Of a stretch of 64,000 nucleotides of DNA, positions 36,420 to 48,449 are shown one piece after another; the stretch's first letter is position 1, and the number at the start of each line of letters is the position of its first letter. Both the position numbers and the translations under genes were made by a program. The stretch is from Castor canadensis (Eukaryota > Chordata > Mammalia > Rodentia > Castoridae): contig NC_133390.1 in the NCBI RefSeq assembly GCF_047511655.1, positions 166,630,583 through 166,694,582 of the forward strand, read 5' to 3'. The notes under the pieces are model-generated. The model saw only the letters and a program-made list of their open reading frames with translations, did no database searches and was not told where the DNA came from.

Positions 36420-36765
36420 GCCTTTGCTATAATTTGGATCTTAAGTGTCCCCCAAACAACTACATGATAAAGGCTTGGTCCCCAGTGTGGCAGGGAGGTG
36501 GTGGAACCTGTAAGGGGTGGGGCCTAGTGGGAAGTCTTTAGATCATTGTGGGGCATGTCCCTTCTCTCTCCCTTTCACTTCTGGCCATGAAGTAGGTGGC
36601 TTTGCTCCACCATGCCTAAAACCAACAGGCCTAAAAAATACTAGTTAGTGCATAAGGGATTATGAACCAGAACCTCCAAAACTGAAGCAAAATAAGCGTT
36701 TTTTCTTTATAAATAATTATCTCTGGTATTTGTTATGTAATAATGGAGAGCTGACTAAGAGGGCC
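36420..36765 (+). repeat. MaLR-type LTR (MST/MLT1-like)
   Basis: tgtcccccaaacaactacat, aggcttggtccccagtgtgg, ggtggggcctagtgggaagt and a 3' end with ttctttataaataattatct. It is a solo LTR without genes. Confidence 0.75.
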
Positions 36766-37345
36766 TCCTTCCCAACCAGTGCCCAGGAGTGTGGCCCAGT
36801 AACTGTGCCAAGCAACCAGGGAAGGCCCTCCACTCAGCCAGACAGGCCACTCTCCCTCTGTCCTTTGCACTGGCCATTCCTTGGCCTGAAGTTTTTTCCC
36901 ACACATACCCTCCAATGTGTTGCCCACTGGGCCCTACCTGGCCTCCCGGTTCACATTGCAACTGCTCCTGCTCCCTGATTGGCATTTACCTCTTCTAACA
37001 GAGCATGTGGCTTGTTTATTACCTGTTTTGCTTGCCCTGCCCTGCCCCCCACTCCAATGGGTCTTTTCTAATTTGTTCCCTGAGCTATCCCCAAAATCTG
37101 GAGCAGTGCCTAGCACCTCGAGGTGCTCCACTCACCTTTGCTTCCTTGACCACACCCTTTAAATGACACCCTCACACCCAAGGCTTCCTATCTTCTTCTT
37201 TGCTTTGATCTTCCTCATAGCCTGCGGGCACAACATCTAAGACACTCTCTGTTTAGTTTGCTGCAGCATCCTCTGTGCCTAAAACAAGGTCAAGTGGGCA
37301 CTCTACAAACACTTGTTGACTGAATGCATGAACAGCACGAATTGC
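36765..37345 (+). repeat. L2-like LINE 3' region
   Basis: gctatccccaaaatctggag then cagtgcctagcacctcg, with a second tail cactctacaaacacttgttg. It is diverged. Confidence 0.55.
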
Positions 37346-37369
37346 ACAACTATGTACCCTCTCTCCACC

Positions 37370-37525
37370 ATCTGCATCAGAAAACAGCTCTGTAGAAATG
37401 CCTGCAGACTATTTTATGGTTCTTCTTTCACAGATGAGAAAAACTAAGGTCTAGCAAGGACAAAGGACTCACCCAAAAGAGCATGGCTAATGAGTGGCTA
37501 GACTCAAAACTCACACTGTCTAGCT
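37370..37525 (-). repeat. MIR SINE
   Basis: ttcacagatgagaaaaacta then gagtggctagactcaaaact. 37525-38030 is unassigned. Confidence 0.6.
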
Positions 37526-38034
37526 ATGTCCCTTCTACCTCTCAGAAGAAAGAGGAAAGGGGAAAGAAACAGAGAGCAGAAAAATGGAAAATGGGGGAGA
37601 GAAGACACCTGATCTCTGGACTGGAGGCATATGTGAAATTAAACCCACCAGCCTACCTTTAGCTTAAATTTGGCATGAGAAGGGCTGACGTGGTCCCTTT
37701 AAGCCCAAGAAAAACTAAGGTTGCAACAGAGAGAGGCTCTTGGCCCCAGTTGGGGAGGAAGCAGCCAGGCTATATTAGGAAACTTACCAGCCGGAGGCCA
37801 GAGGCACCAACACCCAGGGGAGGCTGGGAGTGACGGGGCCTGGGAAGGGGGAGAAGCCAGTGTGGGACCATGACTGTAAGCCTGTGTGTCTAAGACAGGA
37901 CAGTCCTCCCTGGGGGCAAAAGGAGCACATCTGCAGAGGGAGAGAAGGTGTCTGCCACAGTTATCTGGTTGAGAGAGGCCCTCCACAAAAAGAATGCTTC
38001 CTCTGACAGCCACTAGGATGCCCTAAACGTGGCC

Positions 38035-38520
38035 TTGTAATCCCTGTGGGCATCCCATTGTCCTCAGAGGAATGACCAAAATCCCCAGCTGCTGCACAGT
38101 CTGCCCCGGCCCCCTCTCCTACCTCATCTTGAACGATACTGTAATCATGCTCGCCTCCCTACCTCAGGGCCTTTGTACATGTTTTCTCCTTTTATTGGCA
38201 TCCCCTCTCCCTCTTCCCATGGCCAATTTGGAATGATAGGCTAAGCTTCAGCTTCAGTGTGACTTCATCCAAGAAGCGTTCTCTGGGCCCCTCCCAATTG
38301 CTGGCAGAAATGCCCACAGGCTATCATGTCACCTTCCTCACACTTTCCCCAGGTGCAGGGAAATGATGACTGTGATTATTGGTTCACTGTAAGTCTTCCC
38401 TCTTGCTCTTTGACTTCTAAGAGGTCGGGAGCCATGTCTAGCTTCTTCCCACTGTGATCTCAGCATCTAGCACAGTTCCCAGGCCCAAGGAAGCCTTCAG
38501 TAAGTAGCTGGTGATTGGTG
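38035..38520 (+). repeat. L2 LINE 3' region, long copy
   Basis: acctcagggcctttgtacat, gcttcagtgtgacttcatcc, ctaagaggtcgggagccatg and cagcatctagcacagttccc occur in L2 order. Confidence 0.75.
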
Positions 38521-38739
38521 ACTGCTTTCCTGAATGGTCCCTTTATCTCCGCCCAGGAGCAGGAACTGCATCTCTTTCCCCCCCATGTCTCAGCATGACA
38601 TAGGTGCCCAGTAGTTGGTGGCAGTAGCTGTTGGGGATGTCCAGCTCCACAGTCAGCAGCACCAACACTGGGAGTTATTGACATACATGTAAATGACAGC
38701 TGAGGACAGCAAGCATGGTAAATGATGTCCTGCCTCCTG

Positions 38740-38905
38740 AATTCAGTAGAACCTGAATATAGCCTGAGTAATGTGGATTTTAATCTTAACTCTGACCTTG
38801 AGTGGTTCTAAAACATGCATAAATTACTTAAGCCTGCCAAGCCTCAGTTTGTCCTTCTGTAAAGTGGAGGCAATGATACCTCCTTCTTGTGGTTGCCTTT
38901 GAATT
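38740..38905 (+). repeat. MIR SINE
   Basis: agcctcagtttgtccttctg then gtaaagtggaggcaatgata. 38905-39015 resembles an L2 piece (gaagtacagcagggaactaa). Confidence 0.65.
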
Positions 38906-39221
38906 TGACATGTATTTGCTATGGACCATGCATTCATCATACCAGGAGCTGGAAGTACAGCAGGGAACTAAATGGGCACAGTGTCTGCCCACAAGGGGTT
39001 TGCAGCCTAGTGCCAGGGAAGACTGAAGTTAGCCAACCTAACATACAGAACTGCATGTAGCCAGAGCAGAGGGCCAGACGAGAGATAATGGTCCAGGTCT
39101 TGAGTGGCACAGTATGGGAGAGGTGGTTGACTGAGGATTAGATGAGCTGCCTGGGAGGCAGCCAGCACAGTGCTGGCACACAGGAAGTGATCCATAAAGG
39201 CTACCTTTAAAAGAAAAATTG

Positions 39222-39310
39222 GGGGGTGCCTCAAGGATGAAACCCAGGGCCTCGATCCTGCTAGCCAAGTGCTCTACCACTAAGCTGTACCACCCCCTCC
39301 CCCCAAAGGC
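39222..39310 (-). repeat. ID-like SINE
   Basis: ggatgaaacccagggcctcg ... agtgctctaccactaagctg is the complement of an ID unit. 39310-39660 is unassigned. Confidence 0.7.
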
Positions 39311-39659
39311 CAGATTTGGCAAGTCAGAGTCTTTGCTCAGAAAAGCTGGCCCAGAAAGGATTAACTGTAAAGATGAAAAGGAGCCAGGAAGGACAGAGAG
39401 AACTAGGGAAGGAGTCCAGCTCTGATTCTCTGCCTTGGTGTGATTGTCTGTGATCAGACATACCTAGGCTTTGCTGGAACCCTCGACTCGGGGAAAAGGC
39501 TCAGTGCATCCATCCCTGGGAAGAAGAAAAGGTTCGGCTCTGTGCACCTGCCTCCACATCCCCAAACGCAGAACACAGAATAGTTTCTGGAAGCCATATC
39601 TACAGGACAAGATCCACCTTCTTGACCAGAGTCTGACTTCACTGACCTAGACACAGGAG

Positions 39660-39790
39660 TTTTTAAGGATTGTGATTAAAGGCTTGGTCCCAGGGTGGCA
39701 CTGTGGGGACATCATGCCAACATTCTGAAGGTGGCATCAGGTGGAAGGTCCTTAAGTCATGGGGGACATGCTCTTGGAAGGAACTGTGGG

Positions 39791-39840
<50 letters not shown>

Positions 39841-40025
39841 CTTCCTATTGGGCAATGTAAACACACCTCTCACCCCACAAAATGCTGCCAGCCATCTGTT
39901 GCCCTCACCAGAGACCAAATCAATGTGGCACCTGATCTTGGATTTTGAACCTCCCAAACAGTGAGCTAAAGAACACCTCTTTTTCTTTACAGTATCCTGC
40001 ATCAGGCATTTAGTTATGGTGGTGA
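39660..40025 (+). repeat. MaLR-type LTR containing (CT)22
   Basis: aaaggcttggtcccagggtg at the left and tgagctaaagaacacctctt near the 3' end mark a MaLR LTR. A pure CT run (39793-39836) sits where these LTRs usually carry a short CTCT-rich stretch. Confidence 0.65.
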
Positions 40026-40034
40026 AATGTTGAC

Positions 40035-40132
40035 CAGCAGGGCTGGGAGTGCTATGTATGGTGCTAGCCTTACCATGCAAAAGGCCCTGGGCTCCATGAC
40101 CACCACCACCACCACCACCACCATCACCACGA
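40035..40132 (+). repeat. Degenerate ID SINE with (CCA)n tail
   Basis: cagggctgggagtgctatgt then ccttaccatgcaaaaggccc, followed by a CCA/CAC trinucleotide run at 40099-40130. Confidence 0.6.
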
Positions 40133-40352
40133 AGGCAAAGCTGACTAAGAGAAGCACTGCTGACGATTCTAACATGGAAGCCAGGTTGAGAGTGGTAAAA
40201 CCTCTCCTCGGACAGCCTGTTAACCAGCCTGCTCCATTCCTGCTGGAAAACCTGCTAGCGATGCCCTTTGCCCATGATGCTCCTGGCTGGTAAATCAGGC
40301 AGACTACTCACTGATCTAACGTCTCTCAATAAAATATCCCAATAACTACATT
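40132..40352. other. Intron 1, no recognised feature
   Basis: No gene or repeat recognised. Confidence 0.35.
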
Positions 40353-40612
40353 TTTTCGGGGGCTTGAACTCAGGCCCTCGCACTTGCTAGGTAAGAGCTC
40401 TACCACTTTGAGCCACACACCCCAGTGCTTTTTCACTTCAGTGACTTTTTTGATAGAGTCTTTGTGGTTTGCCTGGGACACACCATGACTCTCCTATCTA
40501 TGCCTCCCATGTAGGTGGGATTACAGGTGAACCCACCATGCCTGGCTTATTTGTTGAGAAGGGGTCTTGCTAACTTTTTGCCTGGGCTGGCCTCAAACTG
40601 CCAATAATTACA
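40352..40612 (-). repeat. Composite SINE (trimer type)
   Basis: Complement strand: ID part gcttgaactcaggccctcgc, then B1-like units ending gtgggattacaggtgaaccc and cctgggctggcctcaaactg. Confidence 0.75.
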
Positions 40613-40683
40613 TATTGATTACCTACAGAAATGATAATATTTTGGGTATTTGATAAAATGTATTATTAAAATTAATTTCACCT

Positions 40684-40955
40684 CTTTTTTTTTTTTTTTG
40701 GTAGTACTGGGGTTTGAGCATACCTCCAACTCTTTTGACTCTGGTGTTTTTCTTTTTTTGAAGCTAGGGTCTCACTTTTTGCCCATGCCAGCCTGGACTG
40801 TAATCCTCCTTGACAGGTGCTTACCACCACTCCCCGCTGTTGGTTGACATAGGGTCTCATGAACTTTTGCACAGACTGGCTCAAAACCTTGATCCTCCCA
40901 ATCTCTGCCTACCGAGTAGCTAGGATTACAGACGTGAGGCACACGTGTCACTTAA
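40684..40955 (-). repeat. Composite SINE (trimer type)
   Basis: A T run, then gtagtactggggtttgagca, agcctggactgtaatcctcc and agtagctaggattacagacg on the complement strand. Confidence 0.75.
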
Positions 40956-40964
40956 TTTCACCTT

Positions 40965-41050
40965 TTACAATGTGGCTATGGAACATTTCAATTGCATGCA
41001 TAGCTCACGTTGTTTCTATTGGAAAGTGCTAAGCTAAGTCATTTGCAGTA
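40965..41050 (+). repeat. Ancient hAT-like fragment
   Basis: atgtggctatggaacatttc ... tctattggaaagtgctaagc resembles the hAT repeat near 16.9 kb and 27.9 kb. Confidence 0.4.
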
Positions 41051-41079
41051 GGAGTTTTCAGTTACCTGCAACCAAAACA

Positions 41080-41150
41080 CTTTATCTTAATAGATAGAAG
41101 TATCATCATTCTAATTTTCCAATTTGGAAACCTGAAAGCAAGACTTCAAA
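41080..41150 (-). repeat. MIR fragment
   Basis: ccaatttggaaacctgaaag is a weak complement MIR core. Confidence 0.35.
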
Positions 41151-42060
41151 GGATCTGCTGATGATGACAGAATGTGGCAGTTGCTGGCAGTTACCACTGT
41201 GTCCTGATGAGTGCTTCCCTCTCTAAGAATCTAAGACTACCGCTTCCAAGTGAAAGATTTGGGGGTTCTCGCCCAAACCTCAGCTCTGCTCCCTGAGGGC
41301 CAGACCTGGGACTCAGAGCACCACCTGTCTGGCCAGCAATACCTTCCTAGTTCTAGGAAACTGTCAGGTTGGACTGTCAGTGTCTCTGGGAACTGGCCAG
41401 AGGTGGAGGAAAAGAACTAGGACCAGGGCCTTTCTAGAGGTCCTACTGCCTCTGAAGGCCTTACCTGGCAAACCAGTCCCCCCCCCAACCTTCACATCCT
41501 CCACAGCCCAGTTTTAATGCCGCTTCTGAAGTCAGGAGACCACTTTCCATCCTCCAAATTCTTACTGCCTGAGACACTGGTCACCTCTTTCCTCCTCCTT
41601 GTCCCTTCTGCTACATAGTAGCAGAAGTTGACATGAGATCTTCGGACAGGCCCATGGTAGTGTCATCAACAATTTTCAAACAGGATTTAGGATGGAGTGT
41701 GGCAACTTATGCTGTGAACGCCAGAGAGTCTGGGGATCAGTGGCTTTTGTTGGAATCCACCAAGGTCAGCCAGGTCAGCCAGACAGGCATGAACACGAAT
41801 GGTCATGCCATGCTTCTGAGTGTAAGGGATCCATCCAGTCCTGGCTGTGACCCACCTTGATAAAGACTTTGGATTCAGCACCCTAGAGAGGCAAGTCAGG
41901 GCTGAAATGTCTTGGCAAAGAATAATGGAGACCGAAGGGACTTTGGAAACAAACCTGATGGAAATCTCCTTAATTTCCCCTTTTCCCTCCCTCTAGTCCC
42001 AGCCACTTCAGTTCCCACTGGCTGACTACAGCCTGAGCCCCTGGTCCCCACCTCAGGTGA
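41150..42060. other. Intron 1, no recognised feature
   Basis: Unassigned unique DNA. Confidence 0.4.
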
Positions 42061-42745
42061 CCCATCACTGCTGCCAGGGTCATCTTTAAAAGATACAGAT
42101 CTCAACCACTTGCTTTCCCCTCTTAAGACTTTGCAATGGTTTCCCAAGGCCTTGAGGGTAGCCTGGGTCAAGATCCTTGGGGAACAGATTGGGAGGCGAA
42201 TCATGTGCAGAGGATTCTGGGAAGAGTACCTGAGAGAAAGGCAGGATTTGGCCGTGGAAGAGGCCTTGAATGATCCCATGAGAGCTCTCTATCTGGCGTA
42301 GCCTTCAGAGATGTCCCACATCGAAGCAAGGGGACAGACCTTTGCCCTTCTGTATTGATCTGTCATTGGTTCTGGCTGAGGCAGCTCCTGTGGCTGGAGG
42401 ACAAAGCCCAGCCAGGAGCTGTCAGTAACTCTGGAAGTTAGGGAATGAGAATCCTGAGGGGTGATTGATGGTGCACACCAGCGTCCATCTTCAGGATGAA
42501 GTCCAAACGCCTCACCACAGAACACTCAACATGTCCGTGCCTCCATGTTTCTGTCTTTTCTGGAACACGCAGTGCTCTGTCCCCACTGCCAAGCCAAGCC
42601 TTTGCCCTTGCTTTTCTTCTGCCTGCCCCAGCGTGGTCTCCCTCTTACCCCTACCCTTCCTTCAGATCCTAACACAAACTCCAGTGCCCCCAGGAAACCT
42701 TCCCTATTTATAGGACCTGGCCGGGTTCCCTTTACTGGTCACTCT
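42060..42745 (+). repeat. L2-like fragments; MEF2 motif at 42704-42713
   Basis: gacccatcactgctgccagg, tcctaacacaaactccagtg and similar pieces look L2-derived. CTATTTATAG at 42704-42713 is a self-complementary perfect MEF2 consensus. Confidence 0.4.
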
Positions 42746-43660
42746 TTGTAGCCGAGTAACTGTTGGAGGCAGGTCTCTGCTGTGAGAAGTTCTGCTCCTA
42801 CTAGCAGGGCCAGGCCTGCTTTGCCCACCACAGCCTGCAGCACAATGCCACAGAAGGCATCAGCAGACAGTGTCACATGAACGGTGGAGCAGGTGGCCTT
42901 GGGCAAGATCTCTGAGTGTCTCCTCGCAGTACAGGGAGAGTGGCAGGCTTCCTTTGCAGGGCTGCTGTGGGCGTGACATGGGCACAACAATGTGGGTGCT
43001 CACCACACCACAGAAAAGAATGTAGGGTGACCACTCACCTCACTTTGCCACAGACTGAAGTGCCCAGATGTGGCACTTTCAGTGCTTACAGTGGGACAGT
43101 TCCAGGCAAACTGAGAAGGTCAGTCCCCCAAATTTGGGTGAGAAGGGTGTTTTATATTAGCACAATATTCAGTGGTATACTGGTGAACCAGCTCTTCAGG
43201 AAAAACAAACAAACAAACAAAACTTGGTTTGCAACCTTAGCTGACCTCCACCATGTCCATGCTCCCACCACAGCTGGTCAAGCTACCCCGGGTTAAATGG
43301 CCAGTTTGAAAAATTCTTAAAAATGTAACATGGGCTCTCATGAGCCAGTAGGAGCTGGCTCCAACACCCCAAATTTCATAGGGACTATTGTTCTTGATCT
43401 CAACATGCCCCATAGCTACAGGCAGCCAAAATTCTAGTGGAAGTGAGAATCCCTCAGTCCTGAAGACCTGGGCACCATTAGTCAAAGCAACAAGTTCCTG
43501 GCACATTGGTCACCTCTTCCCCATCCTGTACCTTCCACAGACATTGCTAATCAATCGTGATGCCGGGTCCCAATATGGCTGAGCCGACTCTCCTCACCAC
43601 AACTCCAGGTAGCCAGGTCAGCAAGTTAGTGTTGCACATGAGAGAAGAGCAACTTCCCTT
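42745..43660. other. Intron 1, no gene; (AAAC)n at 43200-43221
   Basis: Unassigned sequence with a short AAAC run. Confidence 0.4.
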
Positions 43661-43810
43661 TAAGGTGAAGTGTGGTCTGGTGCCCTCACAAGACAGAAGG
43701 GAATCTTGGGCTCAGTGAGGTGGAGAGACCTGCCCAAGGCCAAACGGCCAGGCAGTAGCTCAGCTGAAACTAGAGAACAGATTTCCTGCCTCGCCTGCTC
43801 TTTCTGTCCT
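43660..43810 (-). repeat. MIR SINE
   Basis: gagacctgcccaaggccaaa then agtagctcagctgaaactag is complement MIR. Confidence 0.55.
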
Positions 43811-45015
43811 GCTTTGCCTTGAAGATCTGAGTGCCCAGAGTAGGAAGGACAAGGAAGGACCATTTGGGATTCTGAGCCTAAAGTTTGGGAAATTCCCCAA
43901 ACTCTCTTTTGCACCTTGCATACTTCTTATCATGTCTACATATAAATGTTTCTGTGTTGGGGAGGGAACACTTTAAAAGTCACAAAAGTCATATATGTTC
44001 ATTGTGAAAAATTGAAACAGATGAGATCATAGAAGAAAAGAACTCTGTACTGTCTCCCCAGGGGTAAGCACTGTTAACAGTTTGGTTCCTTCCTGACTAT
44101 CTGCTACTCACAAATTAGGTAGAACAAGTAGACAGAAAGGTTTGCTGCTCTCCACTCTAGCACCGATTCCCATTTCTGAGAATGAGCACATTGTAGGTAC
44201 TTGATAAATACTTGTTGAGTGGCTTTTGTTCACCTAAAATGTCTTAGGTTGCTTTCCATCCAAGCATAGGTGGTCTACCTCTGTCATACTTCGTCACATG
44301 GTCCCGTGAATCAATTTAATAGGCCCTTTGGTGAGCATTTGATCTGCACTGAATCTTTCCCATTACCATCCCAAGGCTTTGCTCTCTGGCTCACCTGCAA
44401 GGTTGGCAACAAAGTCCCTTCCATGGCTTCCAAATGCCACTGTCCGTCAGGCCCCACAGTCTCTGGTTTCCTGTGATCACTAATAGACAGCCCAAAGTGG
44501 GGGAGCTGGCAGCATTTGTGACAGCTCCCAGAGCAGGGTCAGGTTGCAACATGGATGACAAGTCCTCTTAGCCTGCAGGGCTCCACCACCCCCACATCCA
44601 GGGCTGCTGCCCCGGATGACACCCCACAGCTCACACAAGAAGCTGAGGATTAACCAGGCGGCATTACCAGGGTGTTGACAGCTGGAGCCTGAGGCCCGGG
44701 TGGAAGCCCCTTGGCCAGGCCTGAGTCAGCTCAGCACCACGAGGGTGGCCAGCAACCCTTCAGGCCTTAGAAACCAGAACTGACTGGAGTATGAAGGCAA
44801 AGACTGCCAGGGTATGAGGGTTGCATTCAGGAGGAGGCATGCCTTGCCACTAGCATGCCCAATGGGCACCTCTTACCCAGGATGTCCACGCTTACCTCCT
44901 AACCTCACCCATCTCAGCTGATGGCATGGCTGGAACCACCCTTGACTCCTTGTTATCTCACTCTGCATGTCCAGTCTATCAGAAAAACCTATTTGTTCTT
45001 TCTTCAAAACACTGC
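43810..45015. other. Intron 1, no gene
   Basis: 43930-44110 looks like a decayed LINE (taagcactgttaacagtttg). 44480-44800 is repeat-free and GC-moderate, with an AP-1-type TGAGTCA at 44722-44728. Otherwise unassigned. Confidence 0.4.
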
Positions 45016-45450
45016 TTGTGAGCTGGGTATGGGTGGTGTGCGCCTGTCATCCCAGCAATGGTAGGAAACATAAAATAGGATTGCAGTCCAGGCCAGTCTG
45101 GGCAAGAAGCAAGACCCTATGTCCAAAATAACCAGAAGAAAAACAGGCAGGAGCTGTGGCTCAAGCGGTACTGTGCCTGCCTAGCAAGCATGAAACCATG
45201 AGTTCAAACTCTAGTACCACCAGCCAAGAAAGAAAAGAAATCACCACTCCTGGTGGTGCACACCTGTCATCCCAGCTACTCAGGAAGAGTAAATACGAAG
45301 ATTGTGGTCCAGGCCAGCCTGGGCATAACTGTGAGATTGTATTTGAAAAGTACCTTAAGTTAAAAGAGCTGGAAGTGTGGCTAGAGTGGTAGACAGAGTG
45401 GCCTGCCTAGCAAGCAGGAGGCCCAAAACCACCAAAAACAAACAAACAAA
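45015..45450 (+). repeat. Two tandem dimeric SINEs (B1-ID, B1-ID)
   Basis: The first is 45018-45235 (gagctgggtatgggtggtgt ... gagttcaaactctagtacca). The second is 45240-45450 (cctggtggtgcacacctgtc ... gcctgcctagcaagcaggag), ending in an AAAC-rich tail. Confidence 0.75.
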
Positions 45451-45463
45451 CAAAAGCACTGCT

Positions 45464-45514
45464 CCTCACACCTCCACCATCCTCACACCTCCACCATCCT
45501 CAGACCTCCACCAT
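45464..45514 (+). repeat. 17-bp minisatellite, three copies
   Basis: cctcacacctccaccat repeats at 45464, 45481 and 45498, the last with one substitution (cctcagacc). Confidence 0.9.
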
Positions 45515-45629
45515 CATCTCTCACCTGTATTATTGGCCAAACTCACTAACACCCCAGCCCCAGTCTCTTCAACATACTAGCGAAATAAAGGAATCCCATT
45601 AAACTGAGTTGGGTCCTGTCATTTTTCAG

Positions 45630-45715
45630 CCTTTTTTTCTCCTAGTGCTGGAGATCAGACTCAGAGCCTTGGACATGCTAGGCAAATGCTCTGCCACTGA
45701 GGAGTACTCACCATC
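45630..45715 (-). repeat. ID-like SINE
   Basis: gtgctggagatcagactcag ... aatgctctgccactgaggag. 45715-45990 is probably L2-derived (tggcatatacagccctgtac). Confidence 0.6.
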
Positions 45716-45989
45716 CTGTCATTTTCTAGTCTATTTTTCTCAGAGTCAAAGCCAAATTCTTACAATGGCATATACAGCCCTGTACAAAATACTCCCTCTC
45801 CACACCTTCCTGGCAGGAACATTGTATAGATGTTATGTTCTTCTCTGTATGTCCCATGAAGGGTACAAACTGTCTGTATGCCCTGCTGCTGATGTTACCA
45901 AATATGATTGCTTGGTTAAGACACTATCCATTAAAGGTTCCAACTTCATAAAAAATGCTTAAGCAGTAAGACTTGGTGCCTTATAGTGA

Positions 45990-46920
45990 TTCCTTCAAGC
46001 TGCATATTCCTGAGGCCTAGGTGTGTGGTGCCATGACACAGAGTCCATCCACAACCATGGTCATCCATCTCAGACCTGAACACCTGCAAGCTTGAGGTGC
46101 TCACAGCTGGCTGCCAAGGAGAGTTCTGGGGTCCCTACTGTCCCTAGACTATTCTGTGATTCTGCCTGGCACAAATCTAAGCCAGTCAGCTCTTAGCAGG
46201 AGTGGAAGTCACCCAGGAGCAAGGAGGGTAGACCTCCCTGCCCACCTGTTCTGTGGCCTGGCTTGGGAGGGGATAGGAGGGAGCAAGGCAGTCCTCTGCT
46301 CTATGGCAGGAAACAACCCTGTCCCCCTCATCCAGAGCTCACAGCCAGGGTCCTCAGAAAATGAGACTGGACATTCCTCACAAGGGTGCGGTGGGGAAGG
46401 GCTGGTCCAGGGAACAGCTGCTGGGGGCACAGAATTAGCAGGTCCAGGAAACAAGCAAGACCCATGAAATCCCAGGGGCCTGCCTTGGACAGGGCAGGCC
46501 TACAGAGATTTGGTCAATCAGACACATGAATCACAGAAATGATCACAGAGAGGAAAGACTGTGTCCGCTTTCCTGTCTCATTGAGGGACCACTCTGCTCC
46601 CCACCCCCCCACCCCAGGGTCCCCAGATAATGCCAAGAAACTTCCAACACAGCAACTCAGCCGGCTGTCATGCTGACCCCTGGCAGTGAACTGGGACATG
46701 AGATTTTCAAGATGAGGTTAAATTATGCTGATTATACATTGGAAATGGAACCACGCTGGCCTGGGTTCCATCCACACTGGCAGGTCGCAAGGCAGAATGA
46801 AGTGAATCGACTGTTCCAAAGTCAAAAGCTAGGTTTTGTGCTCAAGTGTTGTTCCAAAGACAGCCATGGTTCAAGTCATTCTGAATTAATTCCCCCTTAG
46901 GAGTATGGAGGCGACACAGG
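45990..46920. other. Intron 1, no recognised feature
   Basis: Unassigned unique DNA. Overlapping open frames at 46156-46467 look incidental. Confidence 0.4.
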
Positions 46921-46924
46921 AAGA

Positions 46925-47115
46925 ACATATACTTTCTCAATGAAGCAAGTATTATGCTAAGTGCTTTATATGTATTATTTCATTGTCTCAACCATATTTT
47001 GAGGGAACTTTTAACATCCTTAGTAGAAAAAAAGGAAGCTCAGAGAGGTTATTTGACATACCCATGTCCACACAGTTGACAGCTGAAATTTGGATTTCCA
47101 TCTGTCTCCTCCAAG
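46925..47115 (-). repeat. MIR SINE
   Basis: attatgctaagtgctttata then aggaagctcagagaggttat is complement MIR. Confidence 0.75.
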
Positions 47116-47402
47116 CCCACAAGAGCTCCCTTTAGCAGTATCGGATTCTCTTAGGACTGCTACACTTTATTTTTAATAGCAACCAAGAAATTTAAAAATA
47201 ACAGATGTTCATTATAAGTCTGAAAAACAAAAATCTGTTAGAACTATGAAATTTATTGAGCAAGGTAAAAAAATTCAAAGTCAATACACAAAGATATTTG
47301 CATTTCTATTAACTAGAAATGCACAGTGGGAAAATAAATGGCATTTATAATATCATTTAAAAATAAGATATTTAGGCATAAAATTAGAAAAAGATGTGTG
47401 CT

Positions 47403-47940
47403 TCTTGCTGGGTGTGGCGGGCTCATACCTGTAATACCAGCTACTTAGGAGGTGAAGAGCAGAAGGATTGGGTTTCCAAGCCAGGCCAGGCCAGGCAAAA
47501 AGTTAGCAAGACCATCTCAGGTGACTCACGCCTGTAATCCTAGCTGCTCAAGAAGCAGAGATCAGGAGGATCACAGTTTGCAGTCAGCCCAGGCAAATAG
47601 TTTGCAGGACCCTATCTAGAAAAAACCCTTCACAAAAAAGGGCTGGTGGAGTGGCTCAAGTTCAAACCCCAGTGCTGGAAAAAAAAAAACCCATCTCAAC
47701 AAATAAGCTGGTGTGGGTGTGCCCACCTGTGATCCCAGCTACAAGGAAGCAGAGGTAGAAGGATCGAGGTCTAAGCAAGAATGACACCTTATCTTAAAAT
47801 AACTAAAACAAAAAGGACTAGGAATGTGGTTCAAGTGGTAGAGCACCTGCCTAGAAAGTGAGAGGCCCAGGGTTCAATCCCCAGTACTACACACACGCAC
47901 ACACACACACATACACACACACACACGCACACAGGCAAAG
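47403..47940 (+). repeat. Trimeric SINE interrupted by dimeric SINE; (CA)n tail
   Basis: Outer element: 47403-47515 and 47690-47885, ending ttcaatccccagtactac, with a CA-rich tail at 47888-47933. Inner element: 47518-47690 (gtgactcacgcctgtaatcc ... cccagtgctgg plus A run). ccatctca flanks the inner element on both sides. Confidence 0.75.
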
Positions 47941-48227
47941 TGTGATTCACTGAAAACTCCAAAGCATTGCTGAGTGAAATCAAGGAAGACCTAAATAAAT
48001 GGAAAGGCACACCATGTCCATGGATTGGGAGACTCACTGCGAAGATGTCCATTTTCCCAAACTCATCTACAGATCTAATGAAATTGCAACCCAAACCTCA
48101 ACAAGATTTTTTTTGTAAAGAAACTTGGCAAGATGATTTTATGATGTATATGGAAATGGAAGTGACTTACAACAACCTTGAACAGGAAGAGCAAACTTAG
48201 ATGATTTACTATGATTTTAAAACTTAT

Positions 48228-48345
48228 ATGAGCTGGGTGTGGTGGCACAGGCCTATAAACCCAGTACTCAGGAGGCTGAGGCAGAACGAACATGAGTTCA
48301 AGGCCAGCCTGGGTTACCAAGCAATATCCTGACTCAAAAAGAAGA
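48228..48345 (+). repeat. B1-like SINE
   Basis: gagctgggtgtggtggcaca ... aaggccagcctgggttacca. Confidence 0.85.
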
Positions 48346-48449
48346 AAAGAACAAAAAGACTTACTATAAACCTACAGTAATGAAGGCAGAATGATATTGG
48401 CACAAAGACCAGAATAGATAACGAAAAGATATTCCTTTGGGAAGCAAAT

